64,000 nucleotides of DNA, taken from the NCBI RefSeq assembly GCF_004011865.1, contig NZ_RKLP01000008.1, positions 62,001-126,000 on the forward strand. Direction: 5' to 3'. The notes under the pieces were generated by a model. It did not search any database, had not been told where the DNA came from, and saw nothing but the letters and a program-made list of their open reading frames with translations. Positions within the stretch are counted from its first letter, which is position 1. The number at the start of each line of letters is the position of its first letter. This DNA comes from Prescottella agglutinans (GTDB lineage: Bacteria > Actinomycetota > Actinomycetes > Mycobacteriales > Mycobacteriaceae). Made by a program: the position numbers and the translations under genes. Shown here piece by piece: positions 11,213 through 18,378 of this stretch.

Positions 11213-11671
11213 GTGACCCTGCAGGACGACGAGCGGATGGTCCGTGCCGCTCTCGACGCCGCTGCTGCGGCCTCGGAGTTCGACGTGCCCGTCGGCGCCG
11301 TCGTGTTCGACGCGGACGGCGTCGAGTTGGCGCGTGCCGCGAACGCCCGCGAGGCCGCCGGCGATCCCACCGCGCACGCCGAGATCCTGGCCCTGCGCGA
11401 GGCGGCCCGGGTCCACGGCGACGGCTGGCGCCTCGAGGGCGCGACGCTCGCGGTGACGCTGGAGCCGTGCACGATGTGCGCGGGTGCGCTGGTGCTCGCC
11501 CGCGTCAAACGGGTCGTGTTCGGGGCGTGGGAGCCCAAGACCGGCGCGGTCGGTTCGCTGTGGGACGTGGTCCGCGACCGACGCCTCACCCACCGGCCCG
11601 AGGTGCGCGCCGGAGTCCTCGAGCACGCGTGCGCGGGGCTGCTCGAGAAATTTTTCGAGGACCAGCGCTGA
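11213..11671 (+). CDS. tadA: tRNA(adenine(34)) deaminase TadA
   Basis: Converts A34 to inosine in tRNA-Arg(ACG), allowing wobble decoding. The zinc-deaminase motifs are complete: H55-A-E57 supplies a zinc ligand and the proton shuttle, and P85-C-T-M-C89 gives the other two zinc ligands. The 152 residues and the terminal LLEKFFEDQR helix match TadA. The GTG start at 11213 follows the upstream gene by 16 bp, in a two-gene operon with the associated protein. Confidence 0.93.
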   Translation: MTLQDDERMVRAALDAAAAASEFDVPVGAVVFDADGVELARAANAREAAGDPTAHAEILALREAARVHGDGWRLEGATLAVTLEPCTMCAGALVLARVKRVVFGAWEPKTGAVGSLWDVVRDRRLTHRPEVRAGVLEHACAGLLEKFFEDQR

Positions 11672-11820
11672 CGCGCTGACCAGTGCGGATGCGTCCGCGA
11701 TCGCTCGTCGGGTCGGATGGTTCCCGGCGGAGTCTCCCGAATCGTGCTCTGGTGGAGGTAGGTGCTCGTGTGGCACCGGGACCGCCCCGGCGGTTCGAGG
11801 CAGATTCACGGAGGTGACTC

Positions 11821-12018
11821 GTGGGAATCGGAGACAAGGCCAAGAACAAGGCGGAGGACCTCGGCGGCAAGGCCAAGGAGGCCACCGGCAAGGCGACCGG
11901 CGATGACGAACTGAAGAACGAGGGCAAGGGCGACCAGGTCAAATCCGCCGCCAAGGACGTGGGCGAGAAGGTCAAGGACGCCGCCTCGACAACGAAGGAC
12001 AAACTCACCGGAAAGTAG
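11821..12018 (+). CDS. CsbD family stress-response protein
   Basis: A 65-residue, highly charged, Lys/Asp/Ala-rich protein with no Cys, Trp or aromatic residues. The repeated pattern K-A-K-x-K-A-E-D-L-G-G-K and DELKNEGKGDQ matches the CsbD domain, whose genes are general-stress induced in Bacillus and common in actinobacteria; molecular function is unknown. The GTG start at 11821 has a strong GGAGGT 5 nt upstream. A 149-bp spacer separates it from tadA, so it probably has its own promoter. Confidence 0.85.
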   Translation: MGIGDKAKNKAEDLGGKAKEATGKATGDDELKNEGKGDQVKSAAKDVGEKVKDAASTTKDKLTGK

Positions 12019-12069
12019 CTCTGACCAGCCGATTTCAGGCTGAGCGCCGACTCCGGTACAGTTCTCGGC

Positions 12070-12160
12070 GGTGGCGTGTCCGAGCGGCCGAAGGTGCAGC
12101 ACTCGAAATGCTGTGTACGGTAACCCCGTACCGAGGGTTCAAATCCCTCCGCCACCGCCA
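12070..12160 (+). tRNA. tRNA-Ser (anticodon CGA)
   Basis: Acceptor GGTGGCG (12070-12076) pairs with CGCCACC (12150-12156), followed by discriminator G and an encoded CCA. The anticodon stem CAGCA/TGCTG encloses the 7-nt loop with anticodon CGA at 12104-12106, reading UCG. The long variable arm and GGTTCAAATCC T-loop fit a class II serine tRNA of 91 nt. Confidence 0.96.
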
Positions 12161-12162
12161 AA

Positions 12163-12196
12163 GCCTCCCATCTGCTTGCAGGTGGGAGGCTTTTTT
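12163..12196 (+). terminator. Rho-independent terminator of tRNA-Ser
   Basis: A 13-bp stem (12163-12175 with 12178-12190, one G-U) is followed directly by six T residues at 12191-12196. It starts 3 nt after the tRNA. Confidence 0.9.
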
Positions 12197-12323
12197 GTGC
12201 CCAAGCGCTGAACAAGAGTCCGCGGCACGCTTGAGGGCACCGACCGTGCCGGGAATTCCGTTCGACGCTTCCGGGTGGTCCTGTGGCCTCGACTTCGCGA
12301 TGCACGAATTCACTCCGAGTCGA

Positions 12324-12488
12324 ATATTGCAAGATGCGCATTTGAACGTTGATTTTGTTGAACTTGCAAATATCGGGCCTCATTTTCCATAGCGATTTCG
12401 GCATGTGTTGCAGATCACGCCATCGGGTATTGAGGTAGGCATTGAAACGCTTTTATGGTGCTGTCGGAAGAAATGCGGATGCGCATTT
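12324..12488. repeat. AT-rich upstream patch with paired repeats
   Basis: This region is clearly less GC-rich than its surroundings. It holds an imperfect inverted repeat (ATATTGCAAG at 12324-12333, CTTGCAAATAT at 12363-12373) and a direct repeat GATGCGCATTT at 12333-12343 and 12478-12488. The arrangement, upstream of the small peptide gene at 12539, suggests regulator or nucleoid-protein (Lsr2-type) binding; this is inferred. Confidence 0.35.
12430..12459 (+). promoter_or_regulatory. Candidate promoter of the small peptide gene
   Basis: TTGAGG (12430-12435) and TATGGT (12454-12459) are separated by 18 bp and would start transcription near 12466, giving a leader of about 70 nt. The call rests on consensus match alone. 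Confidence 0.35.
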
Positions 12489-12538
12489 TTCCGTGACCCG
12501 CGTGGCGTTGCGCCACTTCTCGACGAGAAGGACATCTC

Positions 12539-12673
12539 ATGGATTTCGATCAGATCATCGCCCTGCTCACGGCTCTGGGCGACTTCGGCGACCTGCTTTC
12601 CGGTGTGGGCGACGCGCTCAACGGCATCGTTGCATTCGGCGGTTCGGTCTCGAAGGTGGCGGGTCTGTCGTAG
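12539..12673 (+). CDS. 44-aa acidic amphipathic peptide, PorA/PorH-like candidate
   Basis: A short gene starting MDFDQIIALLTALGDF and ending SVSKVAGLS. It has five Asp and one Lys (net about -4), no Cys or Trp, no signal peptide, and hydrophobic residues spaced as in an amphipathic helix. Corynebacterium PorA (45 aa) and PorH (57 aa), the cell-wall channel peptides of mycolic-acid bacteria, have just this size, acidity and lack of signal sequence; several Ser residues could carry mycolate. GAGAAGGA sits 7 nt before the ATG, a promoter-like element lies upstream and a 16-bp hairpin lies 18 bp after the stop, so it looks like a monocistronic gene. The porin role is an analogy, not proven homology. 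Confidence 0.6.
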   Translation: MDFDQIIALLTALGDFGDLLSGVGDALNGIVAFGGSVSKVAGLS

Positions 12674-12691
12674 CGGGTCGACGACTCTGTC

Positions 12692-12728
12692 GCGCGTGGC
12701 GGGTACCTGGACGGTGCCCGCCGCGCGC
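12692..12728 (+). terminator. Strong hairpin after the small peptide gene
   Basis: A 16-bp stem (12692-12707 with 12713-12728, two G-U pairs) with a 5-nt loop lies 18 bp after the stop codon. It is followed by ATTTATG rather than a clean T-run. It supports an independent transcript for the peptide. Confidence 0.6.
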
Positions 12729-12953
12729 ATTTATGCGCACATTTCGCTGACGCCTGCCCCGTTCGACTCGATGAATCCGGATTCTCGCGGATCGACCGGG
12801 GTCGGTTCGTTCGGCTGATCGCATGATGGCTGGATGCCACTTCCGGCGTCCCGGCCGGCTTCGGGCCGGCCGGCGATGTCGAGAATCCTCGACGGGCTCC
12901 GTCCCTGCAGTGAATGCGACCAGAATGGGTCGCACCACACCGAGGAGAACACG

Positions 12954-13361
12954 ATGGCCAAGTACTTGCTGTTGAAGCACTACCGCGGCGCCCCGGCTGC
13001 GGTCAACGACGTACCGATGGACCAGTGGACGCCGGAGGAGATCTCGGCCCATATCCAGTACATGCAGGACTTCGCGGACCGACTCGAGGGGACGGGGGAG
13101 TTCGTCGACGGTCAGGCGCTCGCCCCAGAGGGGATGTGGGTCCGGTACGACGGCGAGGGTCGCCCGCCGGTGACCGACGGTCCGTTCGCCGAGACGAAGG
13201 ACCTCATCGCCGGCTGGATGGTGATCGACGTGGACAGCCGCGACCGCGCCCTCGAACTGGCCGGTGAGCTGTCCGCCGCGCCGGGGGCGGGCGGGAAGCC
13301 GATCCACGAGTGGCTCGAGGTGCGCCCGTTCCTGGCGCCGCCGCCCACGATCGTGGAGTGA
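12954..13361 (+). CDS. YCII/DGPF-domain protein
   Basis: A 135-residue DGPF (YCII-related) protein: it opens MAKYLLLKHYRG and contains the defining V-T-DGPF-AETKD-L-I-AGW segment near residue 85. Such proteins are consistently encoded beside ECF42 sigma factors; they may be small-molecule binding or enzymatic, but the activity is unknown. GAGGAG precedes the ATG by 6 nt. The stop overlaps the GTG of the sigma factor gene in GTGA, so the two are translationally coupled. Confidence 0.88.
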   Translation: MAKYLLLKHYRGAPAAVNDVPMDQWTPEEISAHIQYMQDFADRLEGTGEFVDGQALAPEGMWVRYDGEGRPPVTDGPFAETKDLIAGWMVIDVDSRDRALELAGELSAAPGAGGKPIHEWLEVRPFLAPPPTIVE

Positions 13362-14515
13362 GCGCCGAGGTGGACGAGGCCCTGCTCCGCAGCCTCACAC
13401 CGAGCGTGCTCGGGATCCTCGTCCGCCGCGGAGCAGACTTCGCGGCGGCCGAGGATGCCGTGCAGGACGCGCTGGTCGAGGCGATCCGCGTCTGGCCGAC
13501 CGACCCGCCCCGGGACCCGAAGGGGTGGCTGGTGACCGTGGCCTGGCGCCGGTTCCTCGACGCGACCCGCGCGGACGCGTCCCGCCGCCGGCGCGAGGAT
13601 CTCGTGGACGAGGAGCCCGCGCCGGGGCCCGCGCCCGCGGTGGACGACACGCTCGCGCTCTACTTCCTGTGCGCCCACCCGTCGCTGACGCCGTCGTCCG
13701 CGGTCGCGCTCACGTTGCGCGCGGTCGGCGGGCTGACCACCCGTCAGATCGCCCAGGCGTACCTGGTTCCCGAGGCGACCATGGCGCAGCGCATAAGCCG
13801 GGCCAAGCGCACCGTCTCCGGTGTGCGGTTCGACCGGCCCGGTGACGTGGCCACCGTGCTGCGCGTCCTCTATCTGGTCTTCAACGAGGGCTACTCCGGC
13901 GACGTCGATCTCGCCGCCGAGGCCATCCGGCTCACCCGACAGCTCGCGGCCGCGATCGATCATCCCGAGGTGGCGGGGCTGCTCGCTCTCATGCTGCTCC
14001 ACCATGCCCGGCGTGCCGCCCGGACCGCGCCCGACGGCGGCTTGGTACCGCTCGCCGAGCAGGATCGCGGCCGGTGGGACACCGGGGCGATCACCGAGGG
14101 CGTCGGGATCCTGCAGGCGGCTCTCGCCCGGGACCGGTTGGGCGAGTTCCAGGCCCAGGCGGCGATCGCGGCACTCCACGCCGACGCGCCCACCGCCGAG
14201 GAGACCGACTGGGTGCAGATCGTCGAGTGGTACGACGAGCTCACGCGCCTGACGGACAGCCCGGTTGTCCGGCTCAATCGCGCGGTGGCCGTCGGCGAGG
14301 CCGACGGTCCGCGCGCCGGCCTCGCGGCGCTCGCGGAGCTGCCCGACTCGCTGCCCCGCCACGCCGCGGTGGCGGCGTACCTGCACGAGCGCGCCGGCGA
14401 CGCGGCGACGGCGGCGCGGCTCTACGCCGAGGCGGCCCTGGCCGCGCCGAACCTCGCCGAGCGGGACCACCTGACGCGCCAGGCCGCCCGGCTCAACGCG
14501 CACCGGGTGCGCTGA
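13358..14515 (+). CDS. ECF sigma factor, ECF42 type with C-terminal extension
   Basis: An RNA polymerase sigma factor of 385 residues. Region 2 lies at residues about 10-75 (DAVQDALVEA, DPKGWLVTVAWRRFLD), region 4 at about 105-160 (LTLRAVGGLTTRQIAQAYLV, MAQRISRAK). A C-terminal extension of about 200 residues follows, with FNEGYSG, LLHHARR and NRAVAV motifs, of the kind that replaces an anti-sigma factor in ECF42 by being needed for activity. No anti-sigma gene is adjacent. Coupling to the DGPF gene confirms the group. The GTG at 13358 is chosen from that overlap. Confidence 0.9.
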   Translation: MSAEVDEALLRSLTPSVLGILVRRGADFAAAEDAVQDALVEAIRVWPTDPPRDPKGWLVTVAWRRFLDATRADASRRRREDLVDEEPAPGPAPAVDDTLALYFLCAHPSLTPSSAVALTLRAVGGLTTRQIAQAYLVPEATMAQRISRAKRTVSGVRFDRPGDVATVLRVLYLVFNEGYSGDVDLAAEAIRLTRQLAAAIDHPEVAGLLALMLLHHARRAARTAPDGGLVPLAEQDRGRWDTGAITEGVGILQAALARDRLGEFQAQAAIAALHADAPTAEETDWVQIVEWYDELTRLTDSPVVRLNRAVAVGEADGPRAGLAALAELPDSLPRHAAVAAYLHERAGDAATAARLYAEAALAAPNLAERDHLTRQAARLNAHRVR

Positions 14516-14567
14516 CGGGTCGCGTTCTCCGACGTTCTGTCGGGTGCCGCCGATAGGCTGCGGAACC

Positions 14568-15113
14568 GTGCCGTCCCTCTTCGTCGATGACCGCGAGCGC
14601 GGAATCGCGCCCGCCACGAGTCATCCCGCGTTCGTCGCCCTCGCGCCCGAGTCGTTCTACGACCAGGGCGAGCAGTTCTCGCCCTTCGGCAACGACTCCG
14701 GGTACGACGCGCTGCGGGAACTCGAGGACTGGTACGCCGTCGGCGGCCGGGACGACGCACTGCCGGCGTTCGTGGAGGGGCTCATCGCCGCCTGGGACTT
14801 CGGCGTGCCCGACGACGTGTGGACGGCGGACCGGGAGGCCGTCTTCTCAGGCCTGTGCGACGGCTCGCTCGACGAGGTGACGCTCGCCGCCGAGGCGCAG
14901 GCCCAGCTGGCGATCGTGCTCGGCCAGTTGAAGATCCGCGGCGGCCTGACGCCCGCGGCGCGCAGCCTCGGCAACGCTGCCGTCGGTGTCCTGCTGGCGC
15001 TGGCCGACCACGCCCGCACCGCCTACCCGGACTGGCCGCACGCCGGCAGCAACCTCGCCGCGATCGCGGCGTCCGCCGAGGTCATCGATCGGGCGCCCAC
15101 TCTGCAGGCCTGA
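14568..15113 (+). CDS. Conserved hypothetical protein, faintly YfeS-like
   Basis: A 181-residue soluble acidic protein of unknown function. It contains FYDQGEQFSPFGNDSGYDALRELEDWY and a helical C-terminal half; the FSPFGND-G-LxxLxxWY pattern recalls YfeS/MolR-related proteins, but only weakly. The GTG at 14568 is preceded by TAGGCT 8 nt upstream, suggesting a leaderless transcript. It stands alone, 52 bp after the sigma gene. Confidence 0.65.
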   Translation: MPSLFVDDRERGIAPATSHPAFVALAPESFYDQGEQFSPFGNDSGYDALRELEDWYAVGGRDDALPAFVEGLIAAWDFGVPDDVWTADREAVFSGLCDGSLDEVTLAAEAQAQLAIVLGQLKIRGGLTPAARSLGNAAVGVLLALADHARTAYPDWPHAGSNLAAIAASAEVIDRAPTLQA

Positions 15114-15198
15114 TCTCCTCCCGTTCGCTGTCGTCGAAATCTGTTCGCCGAGAACGAAACCGGGGGACGCCGCGGCGGTCGCCGCATAGCGTCGGGGT

Positions 15199-15933
15199 AT
15201 GCCTGGTCCCGATCTGCAGCAGCTGACGCCGTCCCTGCATCGCCTTCGCATTCCGACGGGGCCCGCGCACCTGCTGAACTGCTACCTCTGGCTCGAACCG
15301 GACGGCGTCACCCTCGTCGACACCGGTTGGCCGGACAGCGCCGACCTGATCGCCGACGCACTCGCGGCGCTGGGCCGGCAGCGCGCCGACGTGCGGAGGA
15401 TCGTGCTCACGCACTTCCACGAGGACCACACCGGGTCCGCGGCCGAGATCGCGAACTGGTCGACCGTCGAGGTGATCGCCGGGGCGGGCGACGCGCCCTT
15501 CGTGTCGGGCGCGCGGCGCGGTCCGCTTCCTCGGCTGACGGACCTGGAGAAGACGATCCATGCCGAGACCGACGAACCCTCCCACGGGCCGCCGTGCCGC
15601 GTGGACCGCGAGGTGGTCGACGGCGACGTCCTGGACTTCGCGGGCGGTGCGCGCGTCATCGGCGTCCCCGGCCACACGCCCGGCAGCATCGCGCTGTACC
15701 TGCCCGAGGCCGACGCGGTCCTCACCGGCGACGCGGTGGCCGAGTTCGACGGTGCGGTGATCCTCGGCGTCTTCGACACCGACCGGGAGGCGGCGACGCG
15801 GTCGCTCGCGAAGCTCGCCGCGACGCGCGCGGAGATCGCCGGCTTCGGTCACGGCGAGGCCGTGCGCGGGGGCGCGCACGAGCGGATCGCCACCGCCACC
15901 GACCCATTCGCGCCGTCCGCCGAGCCGCGCTGA
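15199..15933 (+). CDS. MBL-fold metallo-hydrolase
   Basis: A metallo-beta-lactamase-fold hydrolase of 244 residues. It carries the dinuclear metal motif T-H72-F-H74-E-D76-H77-TG, GVPGHTPGS (metal His) and LTGDAVAE (bridging Asp). The last His is probably in FGHGEAV. The fold includes glyoxalase II, lactonases and other hydrolases; the substrate is not evident. TAGCGT lies 8 nt before the ATG, again a leaderless arrangement. Confidence 0.88.
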   Translation: MPGPDLQQLTPSLHRLRIPTGPAHLLNCYLWLEPDGVTLVDTGWPDSADLIADALAALGRQRADVRRIVLTHFHEDHTGSAAEIANWSTVEVIAGAGDAPFVSGARRGPLPRLTDLEKTIHAETDEPSHGPPCRVDREVVDGDVLDFAGGARVIGVPGHTPGSIALYLPEADAVLTGDAVAEFDGAVILGVFDTDREAATRSLAKLAATRAEIAGFGHGEAVRGGAHERIATATDPFAPSAEPR

Positions 15934-16009
15934 GCGCCGCGGCGCAGCGTCGAGTAGTCATATGGGGGCTGTTTGCGACGAGAACGGCACCAGAGGGAGG
16001 AATTTCGGG

Positions 16010-16426
16010 ATGGCAGGGAATCAGGCACGGTTCGATCTGGCGTCGGCCCGGCGGGCGGCGGACGCGGCGCTCGAGGCCGCGCGCGGCGACGGCAACCGGG
16101 TGAGCGTGACCGTGGTCGATGCGCGGGGACACGATCTGCTGGTCGTCCGCGACGACGGCGCCGCGTGGTTCACACCCGGTGTGGCCCGGGCCAAGGCCGT
16201 GACTGCCGCTCTGATCGGGATTCCCACGACCGCCTACTCGGGTCTTGCCGATGCGCATCCCGCGCTCGCCGACCTGATCGACGGCCAGGTCCGGCAGTCC
16301 CTGACCACCCTGCCCGGCGGCCTGCCGGTGACCGTCGACGGCGAGGTCGTCGGCGGTCTCGGTGTCAGCGGCGCGCAGCCGGAGCAGGACGTCGCGTACG
16401 CGCAGGCGGGCATCGCCGCCCGCTGA
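16010..16426 (+). CDS. GlcG/HbpS-family heme-binding-like protein
   Basis: A 138-residue protein of the GlcG/HbpS (DUF336) family: SARRAADAALEAARG, VSVTVVDARGHDLLVVRDDGA, then LPGGLPVTVDGEVVGGLGVSGAQPEQD, the family's Gly-rich C-terminal motif. Some members bind heme or act with two-component systems; others sit in catabolic operons with unknown roles. No sensor kinase lies nearby. GGAGGAA 7 nt upstream supports the ATG at 16010 over an in-frame ATG at 15962. Confidence 0.83.
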   Translation: MAGNQARFDLASARRAADAALEAARGDGNRVSVTVVDARGHDLLVVRDDGAAWFTPGVARAKAVTAALIGIPTTAYSGLADAHPALADLIDGQVRQSLTTLPGGLPVTVDGEVVGGLGVSGAQPEQDVAYAQAGIAAR

Positions 16427-16571
16427 AAGTCGTCCGCCGATCTGCACCGATCGGTCCCGCGGGACGTCCCGTTACTCTCCGGCGTGAAAAACCCCGATCC
16501 GCGTCGGATTGTGCATGGTGTTGTCCCGTAGGCTTCCGATGCAGCTGGTTGGCAAACCTCGGGAGTGATAC

Positions 16572-16904
16572 GTGGCACAGAAGGTAATTGTCGAGCTCAT
16601 CGATGATCTTGATGGTGAGCCCATCGACTTCGGCGGCGAAACGATCAGCTTCGCGGTCAACGGCGTCGAGTACACGATCGACCTCAATGACAAGAACGCC
16701 ACCGAGTTTCATCGCAAGCTGGACTACTACATCCGGCACGCGACCAAGGTCGGTGGCCGGCAGACCGCCCGTGCGGTGAAGCCTGTGGTCGACGGTCCGA
16801 GCACGCCGGAGATCCGCGACTGGGCCACCCGAAACGGCTACACCGTCTCGACGCGGGGTCGCATCGCGGCTGACATCGTCAAGGCGTACACGGCCGCGCA
16901 CTAG
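16572..16904 (+). CDS. lsr2: Lsr2-family nucleoid-associated protein (paralogue)
   Basis: A 110-residue H-NS-like protein that binds AT-rich DNA and silences acquired genes. The N-terminal oligomerisation domain (VIVELIDDLDGEPID, VNGVEYTIDLNDKNATEF) and the C-terminal AT-hook-like RGR within NGYTVSTRGRIAADIV are intact. The linker is shorter and less Arg/Gly-rich than in the housekeeping Lsr2, and the neighbours are not the lysS/clpC1 seen in mycobacteria, so this is probably a second copy. GTG start with GGGAG upstream; a TAGGCT -10 candidate is at 16529-16534. The next gene starts 2 bp after the stop. Confidence 0.9.
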   Translation: MAQKVIVELIDDLDGEPIDFGGETISFAVNGVEYTIDLNDKNATEFHRKLDYYIRHATKVGGRQTARAVKPVVDGPSTPEIRDWATRNGYTVSTRGRIAADIVKAYTAAH

Positions 16905-16906
16905 CC

Positions 16907-17776
16907 ATGGCGAAGGTCAGCAAGCGCACGGAGAGCAAGACCGCGTCCGAACCCGTCGTCGAGGCGACGGCGGAGGAGGTCGCGTCGGACGTCGACGCCC
17001 CGGAACTCGCTGTGGACGCCGACGCCGACGCCGACGTGGACGCCGCGGACGACGAGCAGGGCTCGGAGGTCTCCTTCTCCCACGGCGATCCGATCCGGGT
17101 GTTCCTGTACGACATCCCCAACGACGGCGGCGAGTGGACCGCGCGCTACGAGTACGGGATCAAGCGGATCCGGGCGAAGAAGGTGAGCCCGGTCGTCTAT
17201 CTCGACCTGCTGCACCGCGTGTTCCCCAAGCACGAGGTCCTGGTCAAGGGGGAATTGCTCAGCGTCAAGAGCCGGCCGCACCCCGAGGACCCGAAGGTGC
17301 TCACCGAGGTGGCGCTGCTGGTCTACCTGGCCACCGAGGTGGCGCTGTTCAAGGCGTTCCTCGACTGGGCCGGCCAGGACATCAGCTCGATCCGGATCAC
17401 ACACGACAAGCTCGACGACGTGGCCCGCCGCATCCACAACGATCTGTACCGCATCCACCTGTTCAAGCAGCGTCTGGTGGCGGCGGGGATCGAGGATCCG
17501 GCGGAACTCGACGACGACGTCGTGCGGCCGATCGAGGTGATCAAGAGTGAGATCGACGCGATCCAGGACCTGCGGATCTCGGTCAAGCGGTACCGGGACC
17601 GGGTGGCGCAGGCCAAGCGGGATCGCGTCGTCAAGGAGAGCCAGAACCTCGTCGGCAACATCGAGATGGCCACGTGGGATTCGGTGCAGCGTCGCGAGGA
17701 GATGGTCGTGATGCGCGAGTGGGTGGACAACCAGCAGCGCGTCCTGCCGATCGTCAAGACCGCCAAGCAGGGCTGA
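16907..17776 (+). CDS. Unknown acidic/helical protein in operon with lsr2
   Basis: A 289-residue protein I do not recognise. Residues 1-60 are disordered, with Lys at the start then a long Asp/Glu/Ala-rich run. A compact domain follows from IRVFLYDIPNDG, containing YEYGIKRIRAKKVSPVVYLDLL. The second half is helical and charged, with likely coiled coil (DDVVRPIEVIKSEIDAIQDLRISV and the KRYRDRVAQAKRDR region). No membrane segment. It follows lsr2 by 2 bp, so co-expression is near certain; a role as an Lsr2 partner or modulator is an inference from that linkage and from the acidic tail, which could mimic DNA. Confidence 0.75.
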   Translation: MAKVSKRTESKTASEPVVEATAEEVASDVDAPELAVDADADADVDAADDEQGSEVSFSHGDPIRVFLYDIPNDGGEWTARYEYGIKRIRAKKVSPVVYLDLLHRVFPKHEVLVKGELLSVKSRPHPEDPKVLTEVALLVYLATEVALFKAFLDWAGQDISSIRITHDKLDDVARRIHNDLYRIHLFKQRLVAAGIEDPAELDDDVVRPIEVIKSEIDAIQDLRISVKRYRDRVAQAKRDRVVKESQNLVGNIEMATWDSVQRREEMVVMREWVDNQQRVLPIVKTAKQG

Positions 17777-17801
17777 AACCCCCGCCGACAACCCCCGCCG
17801 A

Positions 17802-17862
17802 CCGAACCTAACGCAGGGCCCCTCCCCGAACCGATCGGGGAGGGGCCCTGCGTTAGGTTCGG
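17802..17862. terminator. Perfect 28-bp inverted repeat
   Basis: Arms 17802-17829 and 17835-17862 are exactly complementary over 28 bp with a 5-nt loop. It lies 26 bp after the lsr2-partner stop and 58 bp before the marR start. No T-run follows on either strand; a factor-assisted or intrinsic terminator is the simplest reading. Confidence 0.6.
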
Positions 17863-17885
17863 GAAGTTCCGTACCGCACGGTGTA

Positions 17886-17901
17886 TGCTTGCCGATAAGC
17901 A
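17886..17901. promoter_or_regulatory. Candidate MarR operator
   Basis: TGCTT-GCCGAT-AAGCA is a perfect 5-bp-arm inverted repeat with a 6-bp spacer. It lies 18 bp before the marR start, where an autorepressor would block transcription. Confidence 0.5.
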
Positions 17902-17919
17902 ACTAAATTGGAGGTGGAA

Positions 17920-18378
17920 GTGACAAGCCTCTTCGACGACGACGAGGTGTCCCGGCTGCGGGTCGCGCTCGGTCGCATTTCTCGGCAGGTCGACCGGCAG
18001 ACGTCGGGCGGCGAGCTCACCAAGACCCAGTTCTCGATCCTCACCACGGCGGTGCGGCGCGGCGCGATCCGGGCCAGCGAGATGGCCGAGATCGAGACGC
18101 TCAACCCGACGATGCTCTCGCGCATGATCGGCAAGATGGAGGCCGAGGGGCTGCTGATGCGTTCCGCGCACCCCGACGACGGCCGCGCCGTCGTCGTGGC
18201 CGCCACCCCCGAGGGGATCGCGTTGCACGCCCGGTTGCGCGACAAGCGGACCCGGCTGTTCGCCGAGTACCTCACCCAACTTCCCGAGACGAAGACCCAG
18301 GACCTGCGGGGCGCCCTTCCGGCCCTCGAGGCCCTCGCCGATCAGATGTGTCAGTCCCGGGCCGCGGCCCGCTCATGA
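17920..18378 (+). CDS. MarR family transcriptional regulator
   Basis: A 152-residue winged-helix dimeric regulator. The DNA-binding part reads IRASEMAEIETLNPTMLSRMIGKMEAEGLLMRSAHPDDGRAVVV, with the family's wing D-D-G-R; the flanking helices form the dimer. The GTG at 17920 is preferred to an upstream TTG (17908), because GGAGGTGG lies within 10 nt of it. Its stop overlaps the transporter start in ATGA, so it very likely controls that efflux pump and itself through the palindrome at 17886-17901. Confidence 0.9.
   Translation: MTSLFDDDEVSRLRVALGRISRQVDRQTSGGELTKTQFSILTTAVRRGAIRASEMAEIETLNPTMLSRMIGKMEAEGLLMRSAHPDDGRAVVVAATPEGIALHARLRDKRTRLFAEYLTQLPETKTQDLRGALPALEALADQMCQSRAAARS

Noticed and set aside
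12851-12873. 9-bp GC hairpin before the DGPF gene as a riboswitch
   Set aside because: A single short stem with no conserved aptamer pattern; at most a weak terminator.
16572-17776. Lsr2 plus unknown protein as part of a prophage
   Set aside because: No phage structural, integrase or terminase genes nearby and base composition is ordinary.
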